This document shows positions 26,038 through 39,863 of a DNA stretch of 55,981 nucleotides, piece after piece. The position numbers and the translations under genes are program-made. Position 1 is the stretch's first letter. Every line of letters begins with the position of its first letter. Origin of the DNA: Condylostoma magnum. Taxonomy: Eukaryota > Ciliophora > Heterotrichea > Heterotrichida > Condylostomatidae. The stretch is from contig CAKKTI010000029.1 in NCBI GenBank assembly GCA_920105805.1, positions 41,503-97,483 on the forward strand, in the 5' to 3' direction. The notes beneath the pieces were generated by a model. That model did no database searches. It saw nothing but the letters and a program-made list of their open reading frames with translations, and had not been told where the DNA came from.

Positions 26038-29000
26038 ATGTAAACTTGACTTTTATTTTTAGTAAGCTTGGCATTCTCGCTCAACTTCAGCCCAAGTACT
26101 GAGCCATCAGGAGACATAACATCAGGTAATTCCTTTACAATATCTTTAGACAAGTTAAACGGTGTGAATCCTTAAACAGACAGCGAAGCTGTCTACTTAA
26201 CAATATCTTCAGGCCCAGGCTAACTAGACGGTACAATCGAGTACAATTCTAGCTCCAGTACAGCTACATTTTCCGATCTAAAACTAGACAAGTCTGGCAC
26301 TTACAATTTAATAGCAAACGCTTAGAACTACGACTCTCTGGTTCTTGGCCCCTATACAGTGGTACATGGCTCCCCTTTTTCCTTGAATATCGAATCAATT
26401 ATCCCGAGTGGAGCTTATGATGAAATATGTGACGGAGGAGTGGTAATTAAAGTACTAGATGCTTTTGGTAATACTTGTACTGATTTTTCTGGACAAATAA
26501 GTCTGTATGCTACTGGAGTAAGGTATTAATTGATAACCTAGGAAACATTAACGAATAGTGGGGAAATTACTATCAATTCTTGCACTGTTAATTAGATCGG
26601 CACTTAAAGGTTTGTTGCTTCTGCCTCTGGATTGTTGGATAGTACTAGTAATTTCTTTACAACAACCAATACTAATACTTTTACTTCGGCTAATGTTGCT
26701 GTATCTGAGGAATCTGTTGCATTAGGAGAGTCTTTCATTGTATAAGTGGAGCTTATTGATTCTAATGGAGTCTTGTGTAATGAGGCAACTGATACGGTGA
26801 CTTTAGCCCTATCTAGCGGAAGTTTTGAAACAAGTTATGAGTTACAGGCAACGTAAGGCAAGGCAAGCTTTTTAGATGTTGTTATATAAGATAACAATGG
26901 GACTTCTCCACTGACTGTATAGGCTTAGATTGCTTCTAGTACTGTTGGAACTGCCTAAATTGTAATAGATCCTCCTGGAAAACTGAAAATATAAGTTCCA
27001 GATTCTTTAGTAGTTGATGGATCTTACTAGTATTATTCTATAAGATTAACTTCAAAGCCTTATCAAGAGGTAAAAGTTACTATTACATCAACAGTTGATA
27101 TATAAAATCCAACAGTTTTCTTCAGTAGTTAAAATTACAATGAATGGATTAATATCTACTTTTTACCTCCTTAGGATGAAACTAATGAACAATTTACTCT
27201 TTCATTTACTCATGCTTTAACGTCACTGGATAATAATTACGATGGAGCTGCTTAGATAGAATCTTATTACACAGTTTCATCAGGCACAGTTACTTTCCCT
27301 ATTTATAATTTGAATACTAAAAGCATTAACTATCCTTAAAGCATTGTTATAATTGAAGGATCGAGTAAAGTAATTGATTTAGTGCCAACTCGTACTTACT
27401 TAAGTGATGTTACTATAAACATAGCTACAAATAATCCAAATTTAACTGTTGATAATTCGTCAGTAGTACTAAATTCATCAAATTACAGCACCGGGGTATA
27501 AGTTACAGCCAGTTATTCTGATAATACTAGTCCTAATCAGATAGTACAATCCTATGAAATCACCTATGTAGTATCAACTTCTGACGCAGGGTTTGACTAA
27601 TGGAACACAAATGCTCATAAAACAAATGTTATTATAATAGATAATGATAAAATTTAATACACTTTTAGTTGAAATTACTTATCTTTATCAGATGGTGAAA
27701 CAGGAAATTATACAATAGCTTTAGCATTTGAGCCAGATGCTGATGTAACAGTTGCTATAGCTTCATCATTATCGGAAGTAACTCTGACTCCTAATTCAGT
27801 CACTTTTACACCAGCTGATTACAATACTGCTTAAACTATTTAAGTAGAGGTGAATTTAACAAATGCAAATAATCATTAAGCCCATACTGCTGATTTAACG
27901 CATACTGCTAGTAGTTCTGGGTTCTATTATGGCTTATCATCAATTACTTAAGTTACTGTTGTTAATCAATGTAGTACTGGATTTTATGCTTATCCTTCAG
28001 CAATATCTTGTGATTCTTGTCCAACAGGTACAGTTTGTAATGGGGATTCAATAACTAGTTGTACTGATGGATAATATTTAGACTCAAATCAATGCAAAAA
28101 CTGCGAAGCTGGATATTATTGTGAAGCTCCTGATTAATAAAGGTAAGCTTGTCCAGAAGGATTTTTGTAATCAAATGCTATATAGAAAGAATGTGTAGCC
28201 CCAACTCTTGGATTTTATACCACTAATAAAATAAATGATTTATCATGTACTGCTTCATAATATGCAAATTACTTAGACTAATGCTAAGACTGCGAAGCAG
28301 GGTTTACCTGTACACAAAATAACATCTCAACCTTCTGTCCTTTTGGTACTTACTCTTCATCTACCAGTGCTAATTGCACATAATGTGAAGCAGGTAAAGA
28401 ATGTATTAATAGAGATACTTCAACTAACTGTGCAAGTGGATCTACAACGGCATTAGGTGCTGGTATATGTTTTGCTTGCTACTCTTACCATCAATGCCAG
28501 ACTAATAATATCTTTACACCTTGTCCTGAGGGCCAGTATATATCATCTAATAGTTGCTCATAATGTCCCCAAGGTAGTATTTGTAACAGCACTTTTAAAC
28601 TAGAATCTTCTTATTGTTTACCTGGCTACTTTTCAACAGGACTGTCATAAACAACCTGTGCTAGATGTCCTGAAGGAAAAAGCTGTACTTCTGGGTCAAC
28701 TGGAGCTTCAAATTGCACTGCTGGTAATTTTAGTTAACTTGGATTAAGTGATTGTAAAAGCTGTGGATTTGGACAATTTTCTAGTTCTAATACTGAGGAC
28801 TGTACTGTATCAGCGGCTAATAGTTCAAATACTGCAACGGGATAAACTGCATGTGTATAAGGAAAATACTCCCCTATTGGCTTTTAAGAATGTGTTACTG
28901 TATTCCCTGGATACAGATCAAGTAGTGCTGGAAGTGGAGATCCGTTTGATACTACCACTGGGCTTGATTAAAGCTATTATACTATAAATCCTAGTTTATT

Positions 29001-32000
29001 GATACAAACTAATTCATGCTGGAGTGGATAGTAATTAATACCTGGTTTTGGACATACAACTGATTTAAGTCACTGCAAAGCTAATTAAGAAGGAATATAA
29101 TAGGATTTAACAGCTTGTCCTGAGAACTTTTACTGCGCTTTAAGAAATGTTGATACTATTGATTGTCCACCTGGCTAATTTTCTAATGCTAATACAGGCC
29201 TTTATGATTAGATTTAATGCACTGACTGTAACCCTGGTTAATTATGCTATATACAATACAGTGGGACCAATGCCAGAAGTTTCTCTACATAAGATTGTCC
29301 CTAGGGCTATTATTGTATAGGAGGCACTTTCAATCCAACTGCCTGTAAATATGGATACTAAACTACAGCATCAGGAGGAACTTCAGAATCAAACTGTACA
29401 GCATGTGGAAATGACTATTTTTGTGATATAGCTACAGCATCAAGAAGCACTTGCAGTACAGGATTTAAAACCTATAATACTTCATTCGAACTATGCTAAT
29501 CTACTGATTCTGGGACAGTCTTTAATATGGATAATACAAACACTGACTGTTAGGAAGGATACGTATGTCCTACTGGTACTTTTCTTGTTGATTAATACCC
29601 TTGTCCTCCAGGATATAAACTAAACTCTTAATAAGCTAAATATTTCGACTCCTGCAATCTCTGTGATTCCGAATCCTGCGATATAGCTACAACTGCCTCA
29701 GTTGGATGTGCCACTGGCCATTACTGTATAAAAGGAACAAAAATACCAGACTAATACAAGTGTCCATCAGGAACATACAATTAAGCCTCAACAACCTTAA
29801 ATGCAATAGAAAGCTGTACTGCCTGTCCTTCTACTAACGTATGTGAATCAGGTACCACCGGTCCCTAAACTTGCCCAGTAGGTTTTATCTGCCCTGGTAA
29901 TACAGAATTCCCAGAACAACATCCTTGCTAAGAAGGTACATTTAATAATGCAACAGATTAAATAAATTGTTAAGATTGCCCACAGGGATCGTACTGCCCT
30001 AAAGGAGCATGAGAGAATATTCAGTGTGCGTTAGGCTATTACGCCCCTAATGAATTACAGTCTTAATGCAACTAATGTCCAGATGGAAGTAAGTGTACCT
30101 TATCATCAACAGTTTAAATTGGAGCAGATACAGCTGAATTGTGCGCATAAGGCTAATTTTCCCCACTAGGAAATGAAGACTGTATTGACTGTATTACTGG
30201 GTATTATTGTAATTAAAACGGTACCACTGAGGAAATTATGTATACTAATGTATGTCCTGCAGGAGCTTATTGTGTATCTGAATCCACAACCCCAGACATT
30301 GGACAATGTTCTTGTCTTTTTAGTGATAGTTCCTGTCCAGGTTACTGCTGCACTGCTGGATATTATTGTAATGCTGGAACTAAAGAGGAATATGAGTGTC
30401 CTATAGGATTTTATAGAGATACTTAAGGAGCTACTGGAGTAAGTGACTGCAATCTAGTTACTGCTGGATATATTGGAGATGAATACGCTCTAGCAGACCT
30501 GACAGGAAAGGAATGCTTAGAAGGTTATTATTGCCCTCAAGGCAGTACATATGGTCTTCCATGTCCTAAAGGAACATACGGGGGTTCGGGCTTACAATCA
30601 TTTGATGCATGTACACCGTGTGATGCAGGTTTTTACTGTCCATATACAGGAATGAAGCAATCAGATATAATTTCATGTGATTAAGGATATTACTGCCCAC
30701 AGGGCAGTATAGCACCTATTCCTTGTCCTATTGGAACGTTTAGCAACGACTCTGAACTAACAGATGTGACTGAATGCACTTTATGCACAGGTGGTAATTA
30801 CTGTGATTCTTTAGCTTAGACTGCAGTAACAGGCTAATGTAATGCTGGATTTTTCTGTAAACTAGGCTCTTACTCAGCATCCCCTGTGGATGGATTAACA
30901 GGTGATATTTGTCTTATAGGAGGATATTGCCCCATAGGTTCTACAGAGACCCAACCCTGTACTGATGGTTCTTATAATAACAAAGAAGGTTCGGCTGATG
31001 CTTCAGATTGTATTGACTGTCCTGCAGGATGGTACTGCTAAGGAACTGCTTTAAAAGAGCCTACTGGAGCATGTGAAGGTGGATACTATTGCACTGGAGG
31101 TGCAGCAACTTCTTAGTAAAATTAAGCTTAACCAGGGTATTTTGCACCGTTTGGCTCAATTTAGTAGATTCCTTGTTTGGAAGGCACTTATTCCGATACA
31201 GCTGGAGCTGAAGAATGCAAACCTTGCTTAGCTGGGTATTATTGTGATGTTATAGGGTTAAAATTAGATGCTACTGAAAAATTAGCTAAAGAGTGCCCAT
31301 AGGGATATTACTGCCAGGAAGGCTCAGTTACTCCAACTCCATGTCCACTTGGTACTTTTGGGGAATCTGCTAATTTAGAATCTGAGGATTAATGCACTCA
31401 ATGTACTTAAGGATCTTATTGTGGAAGCTATGGACTTACAAGTGTATAAGGAGATTGCGCTGCTGGGTTCTTCTGTAAGTAGGGAAGCTAGTATTAATAT
31501 CCGAATATATAAGGAAATACTATAGATGATGATTTTGGGCCATGTCCCGCTGGACATTTTTGTATAGAAGGTACCCATACTCCCTAAGAGTGCGGTTAAG
31601 GGAAATATAACCCTGCATTGGGCTAAAAGTCAGAATCAGAAGGTTGTATTAACTGTCCAGCCGGATTTTATTGTGATTAGACTAAGATGACCACTGTTCC
31701 TCCTGCTAATCTATGTCTAGAAGGTTATTACTGTCTTGAAGCAAGTACATAAAATAATCCTAGCGAGTGTGATATAGGCCATAGATGTCCGGAAGGTTCC
31801 CCTGTATAGTATGAATGCAGTCCTGGTAGTTACCAAGACGAGGTGGGACAATCATCATGTAAAGAATGTCTATAAGGGTTTTACTGCCTGTTTGGAAGTC
31901 ATACTGAGGACAGTGATTCTGACTGCACCGCGGGTGATTACTGTCAATGCCCCGCTGGCCATTTTTGCCCTTAAGGTACAAATTACCCCACAGCAAATCC

Positions 32001-35000
32001 TTGTCCCTCTGGAAAATACAACCTTAATTCGCAACAAGCGGACTCTACTGCCTGTGTAGACTGTGAGCCAGGATTTTACTGTGAAGGCCCAGGTGAGTCA
32101 ACTGGTAACTCAAGTGATTAAAAGTGCGAATCTGGTTTTTACTGTACTGCCGCGTCTCCATACAAATAACCAGCAGAGGGCTCAACATACGGCGGTAGGT
32201 GTACATTTGGTTACTACTGTGAAAACGAAAGCACTAAAAATGAATGTGATGCAGGCTCATATTGCACCTCTGATTAACTATCAGCAGTATCAGGCCCTTG
32301 TATAGCTGGAAATTTCTGTATAGCTGGTTCTCGTAGGCCGGATGGTAAATTATCTCTTAAAGACAATGTATGTAGTGATTCTAGTACTTGCAACCCAACT
32401 ACAAGACAATGCGATGATGGTAGCTTCTGTAAAGGTGGTGCATGCCCTGCTGGCTATTACTGTACTTCAGGTACTTAAGAGCCTGTGAAATGCCCAGCAG
32501 GAAAGTACATGCCATACTAAGGCGCAATGTTATTAGAAGATTGTCTTGACTGCCCACCTGGTTTCTTCTGTCCTAATGAAGGAACCGTTACTCCAACTGT
32601 CTGCACTGCTGGCTCTTACTGCGAAGGTTAAAATAGTGCAGCTGATTAGTAGTGTACTGCTGGATTTAAGTGTCCTGAAGGTTCCCATGCTATGATTCCA
32701 TGTCCAGCTGGTAGTTATTAAGATCAGGCTGCTCAGGAGGACTGTAAACCATGTAGAGAAGGGTATTACTGCGAAAAAGGAGCAACTTAGGAGGAAGACT
32801 GCCCTGCTGGTTATTATTGCTTAGCAAATACAGGTTATTAGTTCTAATATCCATGTCCTATCGGTACATTCAATCCTAATTTAAATGGAACTAGCCTTAC
32901 TAGTTGTAATGAGTGTACATCTGGGAAATATTGCATGTATCCAGGATTAAGTGCTGTTAGTGGGGATTGTGATGCAGGATATTATTGTAGTGGAAATGCT
33001 ATTAGTAAAAGGCCAATTGATGCGTAAACTGGGCAAAAATGTGCTAAGGGTACTTATTGTGGAAGTGGTTCAACTTAGTAAACACCGTGTGATAATGGAA
33101 AGTACTGTCCATAAGTTGCAGCATCGAGCTTTAAGGGAGATTGTTTAGCTGGGTTTTATTGTTAATAAGGAAGCTAAGTTGGGTCGAGTGTATGGAATCC
33201 CAAGGATGGCACTACTGGGAACATTTGTGGATAGGGGAAATGGTGTGCTGCTGGGTCCTCTGGAGAAAGTGATTGCTTACAAGGAACTTATAGTCCTTCT
33301 TTAGGACTAAGTAATGCTAATGAGTGCTATGGCTGTCCTTTGGGATACTATTGTGAAACTGATGGACTTTCAGAACCTACAGGACGTTGTTAATCTGGAT
33401 ATTATTGTGATGGTGGATCTTTTAAGAGTGATTAGAAGGAATGCACGGCTGGACATAAGTGCCCAGAAGGTAGTATGGAAGAGATTGAATGTCCACCTGG
33501 AACGTACTAAACATAAGTTGGTTAATCAGAATGTAATACATGTGGAGAAGGAAACTTTTGCTTAGGAGGTGATCGTACAGAACCCTGTCCCACCGGATAC
33601 TACTGTCCTGCCGGTACAGAATTTGGTGAATAATACCCATGTCCTGCAGGTACATACAGTGATACTACTGGAAGATCTGAATGTGTGCCTTGTATTGAAG
33701 GCTTTATATGCCCTGTAGGAAGTACTACTTCTACTACCCCCTGCCCCGAAAAGATGTATTGTCCTTAGGGCAGCAGCGTTGGTACATTTTGCGAACCAGG
33801 CACATACAACGAATCTAAGACAGGATTAAAATCAGCGGATGAATGTGATGATTGCCCAGTAGGTAAATACTGTGTAGGAGGAGTAATAGCTGATGATTGT
33901 ACTGCTGGGTACTTATGCACTGGAAAAAGCCCTACTCCTACTCCTAATGGTACTAATACTTATGGATACATATGCCCCTCGGGTAATTATTGTGCTAAAG
34001 GCACATAAAAGGCCTAACCCTGTGCTGAGGGAACCTTTAGAACATTAACAGGAGGAAGATAAGAATCTGATTGTACTGTATGTCCACCAGGGTATTACTG
34101 TGAGCCTGGCAACCCTGAACCTATTTAATGTCCAAAAGGTCATTTCTGCAAAGCTGAAGTAGATATCCCAGAAAAATGCAGAGTTAGAACTTATTCTAAT
34201 TCTTTAGGTGCATATTCTAGCAATACTTGTCTTATATGTCCTGGAGGCTATTTGTGTAACGAAGAAGGAATTGTAGACTATACTGAGTTTCCTTGTAAAA
34301 TAGGACATTACTGCGTTGTTGGAGCTGAGGATTATACTCCTTGTCCTCCGGGAACTTTTGGAACATCTCTTAATTATGCAAGTGTAGATGACTGTGTATA
34401 ATGTCCAGGAGGTAGACGTTGTCCTGGGGCTTCTAGTACTATTATAACCTGTCCAGAGGGAACTTACTGCCCTCCAGGGTCATCTTACTATAAAGCTTGC
34501 CCTATAGGATACTACTGTCCCAAAGGATCTTCCTCGCCTATTATATGCCCAGCAGGGTACTACTGTGAGAAATATGATCAAAACAACCTTGAATAATATG
34601 ATGAAGAGATAATGGAAGAAATAGAAGATGGTGAGTATAATCCTATACCTAAGTAGTGTATAAGAGCAGAGTACTGTAAAGAAGGGTCATTTGAGCCTTC
34701 TATATGTCCAGCAGGATATTATGTCACCTCTGCAGATTGTATTCAATGTCCATAAGGCTACTACTCAACATAAGGGATGTATAATCAAGATTAAACTGAA
34801 AGTGATATGCTAAAAGGTTGTAATATATGTGCTCCAGGGTACATTTGTACCGGAGGTGCAACTAGGCCAGATCCCAGCTTAGAACAACATAATGGATATG
34901 AATGCCCTAAAGGATACTATTGCCCTGCTGGTGCTATTGCTCCTATTGCTTGTCCTATTGGTACTTATAATTCATAACTAAAACAAGATACTGAGGAAGC

Positions 35001-38000
35001 TTGCATTCAATGCCAATAAAACACTTATAACGATCGTATTGGACAGCCCAGCTGTCTTCCTTGTGGTTCTTATGCATAGTCTGGAATTGGAAGTGTTATA
35101 TGTGAATGTGAAGGGGAGTATAGGGCATATTAGAAATCAGATGGAACTTGTAGATGTTATTCTGGATATGAATTCACTTTAGATGGAAATGTTTATAGTG
35201 ACGAAGACTCTGATGTTAATTGTGTTTAAAAGGTATTTGAGTTTTGTGGCGTTGGATAAATTAGAAAACCTAATGGGGAGTGTGTTGATGAGGATAGCTG
35301 TGATTAAGAGTGTAATGGGTAAGATGGTATTACTTTAGATGGAGTCGGGCTGTGTCTTTGTGATAGTGTTAAAAGTATTGACTTGATATGTAATAGAAAC
35401 TGTAGATTGAATTCTACTAAGGCTTATTTGCTAGCCAATGATTCCATATAGGTTGTAGAGCCTTAGACTAATTATAAGTAGACTATTGTTGTTCGAAATC
35501 TTCCTAATTTCTATGGGCAATTGAACTGTACTACTGAATAATGCCCTGTCTATAGTGTAGATATGCTTGAATAAGGCCCAGTTGCTGTATATGGACTAGG
35601 GTAAGCTTTAAGTGATTTGTACTAGCCATAATAACAAGCAGAAGCACGAAGGCTTTAAACCAGTTCATAGGGAATTGATAATCCAGTTGCATGTATTAAC
35701 AAATAAGACACCTTTTTGTTCTCTGTAAGCAAGAATAACTACCCTATTTATGACAAGGACTCTCTGCTAAACAATAACAAATTCTTTGATTATGGTGCTT
35801 TCTAAGAACTTTAGAGAATGATGCAGAGTGAAGTAACTGATATAACTATCTTTGCATTCACTTTTGAAGAATCCGGCATTTATGATATTACAGATAGCTT
35901 TGACGGTAATAAACATTTAATAATTTCTGTAATTGGAGATGGAGAGTAATGCCCAGATGCTGATATTCCTATAAGAACTAGAACAGAATCAGCACTTTTA
36001 ACTTTAGGTGTAAAAATGGAAGACGATATTATATATGATCCAGACTGGATCGTAATGTTTGTTATTTTCTTCTGTATATTATTACTGATTATTGGAATAT
36101 TAGCTGCTGCTTATTTCTTTGTTAGGAAATCTTGGGTAGTACCTTAAACTGGGAAATTAAAGTACAGGAAGAAATACAGGAAATTAGATCTAATAAAAAT
36201 GACTGAGAAAAAGGAAGAAGAGAATAAAGTTTAAAGCGATTCTACTGATAAAAGCAGTGATAGTGATAACGAGAATATGCACGCTAGTTAAGATATTGAG
36301 TATAATGATGAATTTGATCCTAACTTGCTTGATAATATATATGACTAGCTTTAGAAACTAAATGAGGTTGCTATAAACGGCTTTTAAAAATTAGAGGATA
36401 AAACTAATGATAAGCTCAAAAAACTCAATTAGAACATATAAAGTGTTAAGAAGTTTTTGCAGAATATAAAGAACAATATGGAGGAAGAGTCTGAATCAGA
36501 GGCTGAATCTCTATCAGAAGACTTAGTCGAAGGTGCTTAAGACGCAATATTTAAAAATCTAGTCAGAAATGCTATTGGATAATAGATGGGAAACATTAAC
36601 ATTTAAGATTCAATAGATAATGATAAGGATTTGAATTAAAATGATAAAAGGGAACTTATTGATGATTATAACGCAAATGTGGAGAGAATCTTGAATGTTT
36701 TATAAGCTGATTAAGACTAGAATAAAGACGATATTAATAAGAGATTATAAGAAAGAGCTGCTAAGAGAAGAGCAAGAAGATAGGCTAGAGGAGAGGATGT
36801 TGAGGACTCTTCTCCATCTCAATTTGGTATCTTTGGCTCAGATAATACAGATATTTATGTAAATGATAATTTAAGTGATTCAAGTTCTTCGAAATCATCA
36901 AGTAAATCTGATCAATCTTAATACACGAGTAAAAGCTCATCTAGTTCCAAATAATCTGAACTTTCATAGTAAATTGATGAATAGATATAAGAGGAAGAAA
37001 AGAATATTGAGGAGAATTATGAGTAGAAGCTAAATGATAAGATATAATAACTTGATGAGCAGTTATAGTAATAGCTAAAAGAAATCAGTAATTAAGACGA
37101 TGCCGATTAACTTGTGCAGCAGTTTAAGAACATGTAATAATAAATTGAATAAGACCTTATTGACGAGAAAAATAAATAAAAGGAGGAATTAAGAAAGAAA
37201 TTATAGGAAAGAAAAAGAAGGAGGAAATAAAAGCATGGAGAAGATGACGATCAAGCTTCAGAAAATTAGATAAAAGATGATGAAGACTTAAAGAACAGGT
37301 TAGAATAAAGGAGATAGAAAAGGGAAGCTGGTAATTAATATAAGGAAGAAATAAATGAATAAATTGACAAGCAAAATTAAATTAAAACAAAAATGCTGGA
37401 GTTAGAGCAATAGTAGGCTCAATCTCTTTAATAAATAGGCGGTAATAATGATGAGGAAGCCAGAAGATTACAGGAAGAGTACAGAAAACAAACTGAAGAA
37501 CTATAATAGCAACTAGAGCAAGCTTAAAAGGGTCAATAAGAAGCACTCAGTAAATAACTAGCGGAACGTAGAAGAAATAGGCAAATGAAAAGGTAAATGA
37601 AAAAGGAATAAGAAATAGACAATGAAGAAGGTGAATTACAGGCTAAAATAGACGGCTTAATCAATTAAAGAATACCCCAATAAGACATATAAGAAGCTAT
37701 AAAGGATCTTTTAGAAGAAAAACATGACAGAGAACTATACCAATTAAACCAAGAAAAGAAAAACATCCTTGTATAGCAACAAACACATGCATTATAAATC
37801 GCCCTAGATGAAAAAGCTAATGACTTAAAACAAATACGATGGAGATTTGAATAGAGAGAAGGAATAGATGATCCTGAATCCATAAAACGGGGACTAGAAG
37901 ATGCTAGAAACATTGCTGACTATAAATTCATTACAAACTTACAAAAGGAATAAGAAAGAATAGAAAGAGATACTGAGGACTAGTTTAGAGATAGATTCCT

Positions 38001-38799
38001 GCAATTAGCAGATAAACAAATGGAAGAATTGGCTTAAATAATAAAAGCACTGAGATAACAGTATCCTGAACTAGTTGAATAAAACTTTATATAATCTGTC
38101 ATGAATAGTTACCAAGCATAAAAGAATTAATTGGACGATGAGCATTAGGAAAAAATGAGAGAACTTGATTAAAGGAGACAAGAAATATTGCAATAAGAAT
38201 AGGAAAGGGAAGAGGAAATTGCTTAATCGTAAAGAGAAATTGCTGAAATGGACAGATAAATCAAAGAATAAGCTGAAATTGAAGCCTAAAGAGAAGAAAT
38301 GAGAAAGAAACAATAAGAAATTATTCAAAAAATGTAAAAGATGCAGATATCTGAAGCTGATATGAAGCTAATGGTGGAAAAATATCAATAGGAAATGAGT
38401 GATTGGGAGTAAGCTATAGAATATGAAAGGAAAAGGTAAAGGTAAAGATTGGATAATAAATTAGAAAGGAGAATGTAAAAGCACAAAGCGAAAAGAATGG
38501 AAATTATTAATTAAAACAAGTTGTAAAAGTAATAGTTACTTAACAAGAAGAAAGATATTAAATAGTTGAGAAATTTAAATAAAGAAATACGATTAACAGA
38601 TGTTGTTAAAACTATTGATACTTAATTGAAAACTAAAGTAAGGCCTTATGTATAGCCTACTAATGTGTATTTAAGAGGGGATAATAAGTAGTTACTAGAT
38701 TTATTATTGTTCAGAGTAAGGAGAATTGAAAAAATAGTAGAAAATCTTGATCTAGTACAGTTTCAAAATATTGCGGATTACTTAGAAAACTTAGAGTAG
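26038..38799 (+). CDS. Giant Cys-rich transmembrane protein with cytoplasmic coiled coil
   Basis: 4253 residues, one frame. It starts MQTWLLFLVSLAFS, a signal peptide whose second codon is TAA and fourth is TGA. Residues ~20-640 are beta-sandwich-like repeats (including a TPNSVTFTPADYNTAQT strand typical of extracellular beta domains). About 645-3120 is a very long run of GCC2/GCC3-like (ephrin-receptor-like) cysteine modules, with motifs such as C..CPAGYYC..GT..P..CP.GTY repeated tens of times. A non-repetitive extracellular domain precedes a single membrane helix near 3340-3362 (VIFFCILLLIIGILAAAYFF). The remaining ~890 residues are a Glu/Gln/Lys/Arg coiled coil with a Ser-rich acidic patch. 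A surface-to-cytoskeleton linker is inferred. The stop is TAG 38797-38799, with TAG 38806 and TGA 38830 as alternatives. Confidence 0.88.
27960..35400 (+). repeat. Tandem cysteine-module array in the giant gene
   Basis: Diverged coding repeats of roughly 40-60 codons recur through this stretch, each with CP(A/E/I)G(T/Y/F), GYYC or G.YC, and a preceding C..C pair. The copies differ strongly in DNA sequence, so the array is old and under protein-level constraint. Extracellular disulfide-rich modules are implied. Confidence 0.85.
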
Positions 38800-38828
38800 T
38801 TTAGTTAGTTTAATAAATTATGCAAAAT

Positions 38829-39368
38829 ATGAGTAGCATGCATTATATCAATTACACAATAAAAATGTAGTCTATATTTAATAACAATCTAATATTAGAA
38901 TTCCTAGCTAGGTATACTAGAAATGAATGGGATTAAGTAATAGAGCATACATTGATGTTTGGAGTATAAAAGCTTCTAAGAGAATTTGATAGACTACCAA
39001 CAATACATGAGCTGAGATATGTAGGTGACACAAGTAAGAAGTATATTAATAAAAAGTTAAAAATAGATCAAATTAAACCAATAGAAACACTTAGTTTGGA
39101 TAACTATTTTGATAGTTCTTATTAACGATTGACGCTGTCATCTGCTAGAAATTGAACCAAAAGATTTGTTTCTAGTGAGAAAAAGGCTATCAAATCGCCT
39201 TTACTTAAAAGAAGGTCAACTGATGATTTGAGAAATAGGCAGTTCAGTAGCAAGCACTAAGATCGATTTTCTAATATGTGAACTCCTAAAACTCCGAAAA
39301 AAGGTTTGTTAGAAAGCATTAGCATCTTGAAATTATCAGAAAGGAAAAATAAAAGAAACCATAGTTAG
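38829..39368 (+). CDS. Unknown small basic protein
   Basis: 179 residues from MSSMHYINYTIKM. The body has a well-formed helical-looking part (LARYTRNEWDQVIEH, LLREFDRLPTIHELRYVG) and a basic Ser/Lys/Arg tail (SPLLKRRSTDDLRNRQ, TPKTPKKG) that looks phosphorylatable. I recognise no family. Its ATG overlaps a TGA of the giant gene's frame as ATGA, but the giant gene probably ends at TAG 38797, leaving 29 bp. The stop is set at TAG 39366-39368, with TAA 39372-39374 next. It could instead be a 3' exon of the giant gene joined by a frame-shifting intron, but the Met and the short gap argue for a separate gene. Confidence 0.6.
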
Positions 39369-39374
39369 AATTAA

Positions 39375-39863
39375 TACTTGGAAATTATAGTGTTGTGTGC
39401 ATTTAATTATTACTCAATGAAATAATACTGAGTTTATTAGGCTTTCTTTATGTATCTAATAAATAGAATTTTAGTTGTCTTTATATTCAATGCATCACAT
39501 TACAAAAAATAATAGCTACCTTTTGAATTTCTAGTTGAACAGTGTAATAATCTTCCTAAAAACACAAATTAAGTTTAAAATAGAATTACATATTAATAAT
39601 TTCCAAAAAGTTAGAAAACCTGGAAGAAAGTTCCTTCTCCTTTTAAGCTATTTAACCTTATTCTTCCCTAAACTATATTTAGATATGTTAAAAACCATAA
39701 AACATCCGAAACATGCTAAAATCAATATAAACCCTTTAAATTCCCTAAATTATCAATACCCTCCTACCTAATTTCCAATCCAGCCCTAATACCCCATATT
39801 TCCTTGAAAATCCTCTAACTCCCTATTTAACACGTTACCATTTTATAAAAATCTGACGTAGGA
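39375..39863. other. AT-rich interval upstream of SAR1
   Basis: About 490 bp with no supported gene. The part around 39580-39840 stays open in more than one plus frame and looks weakly protein-like in one (ISKKLENLEESSFSF), but lacks a start, a domain and a clear end. It must contain the SAR1 promoter. Confidence 0.45.

Noticed and set aside
30173-33565. Several plus-strand ORFs of 65-83 residues inside the giant gene
   Set aside because: They are out-of-frame shadows of the Cys-module frame, with Val/Leu-rich composition produced by the repeated TGT/GGA codons.
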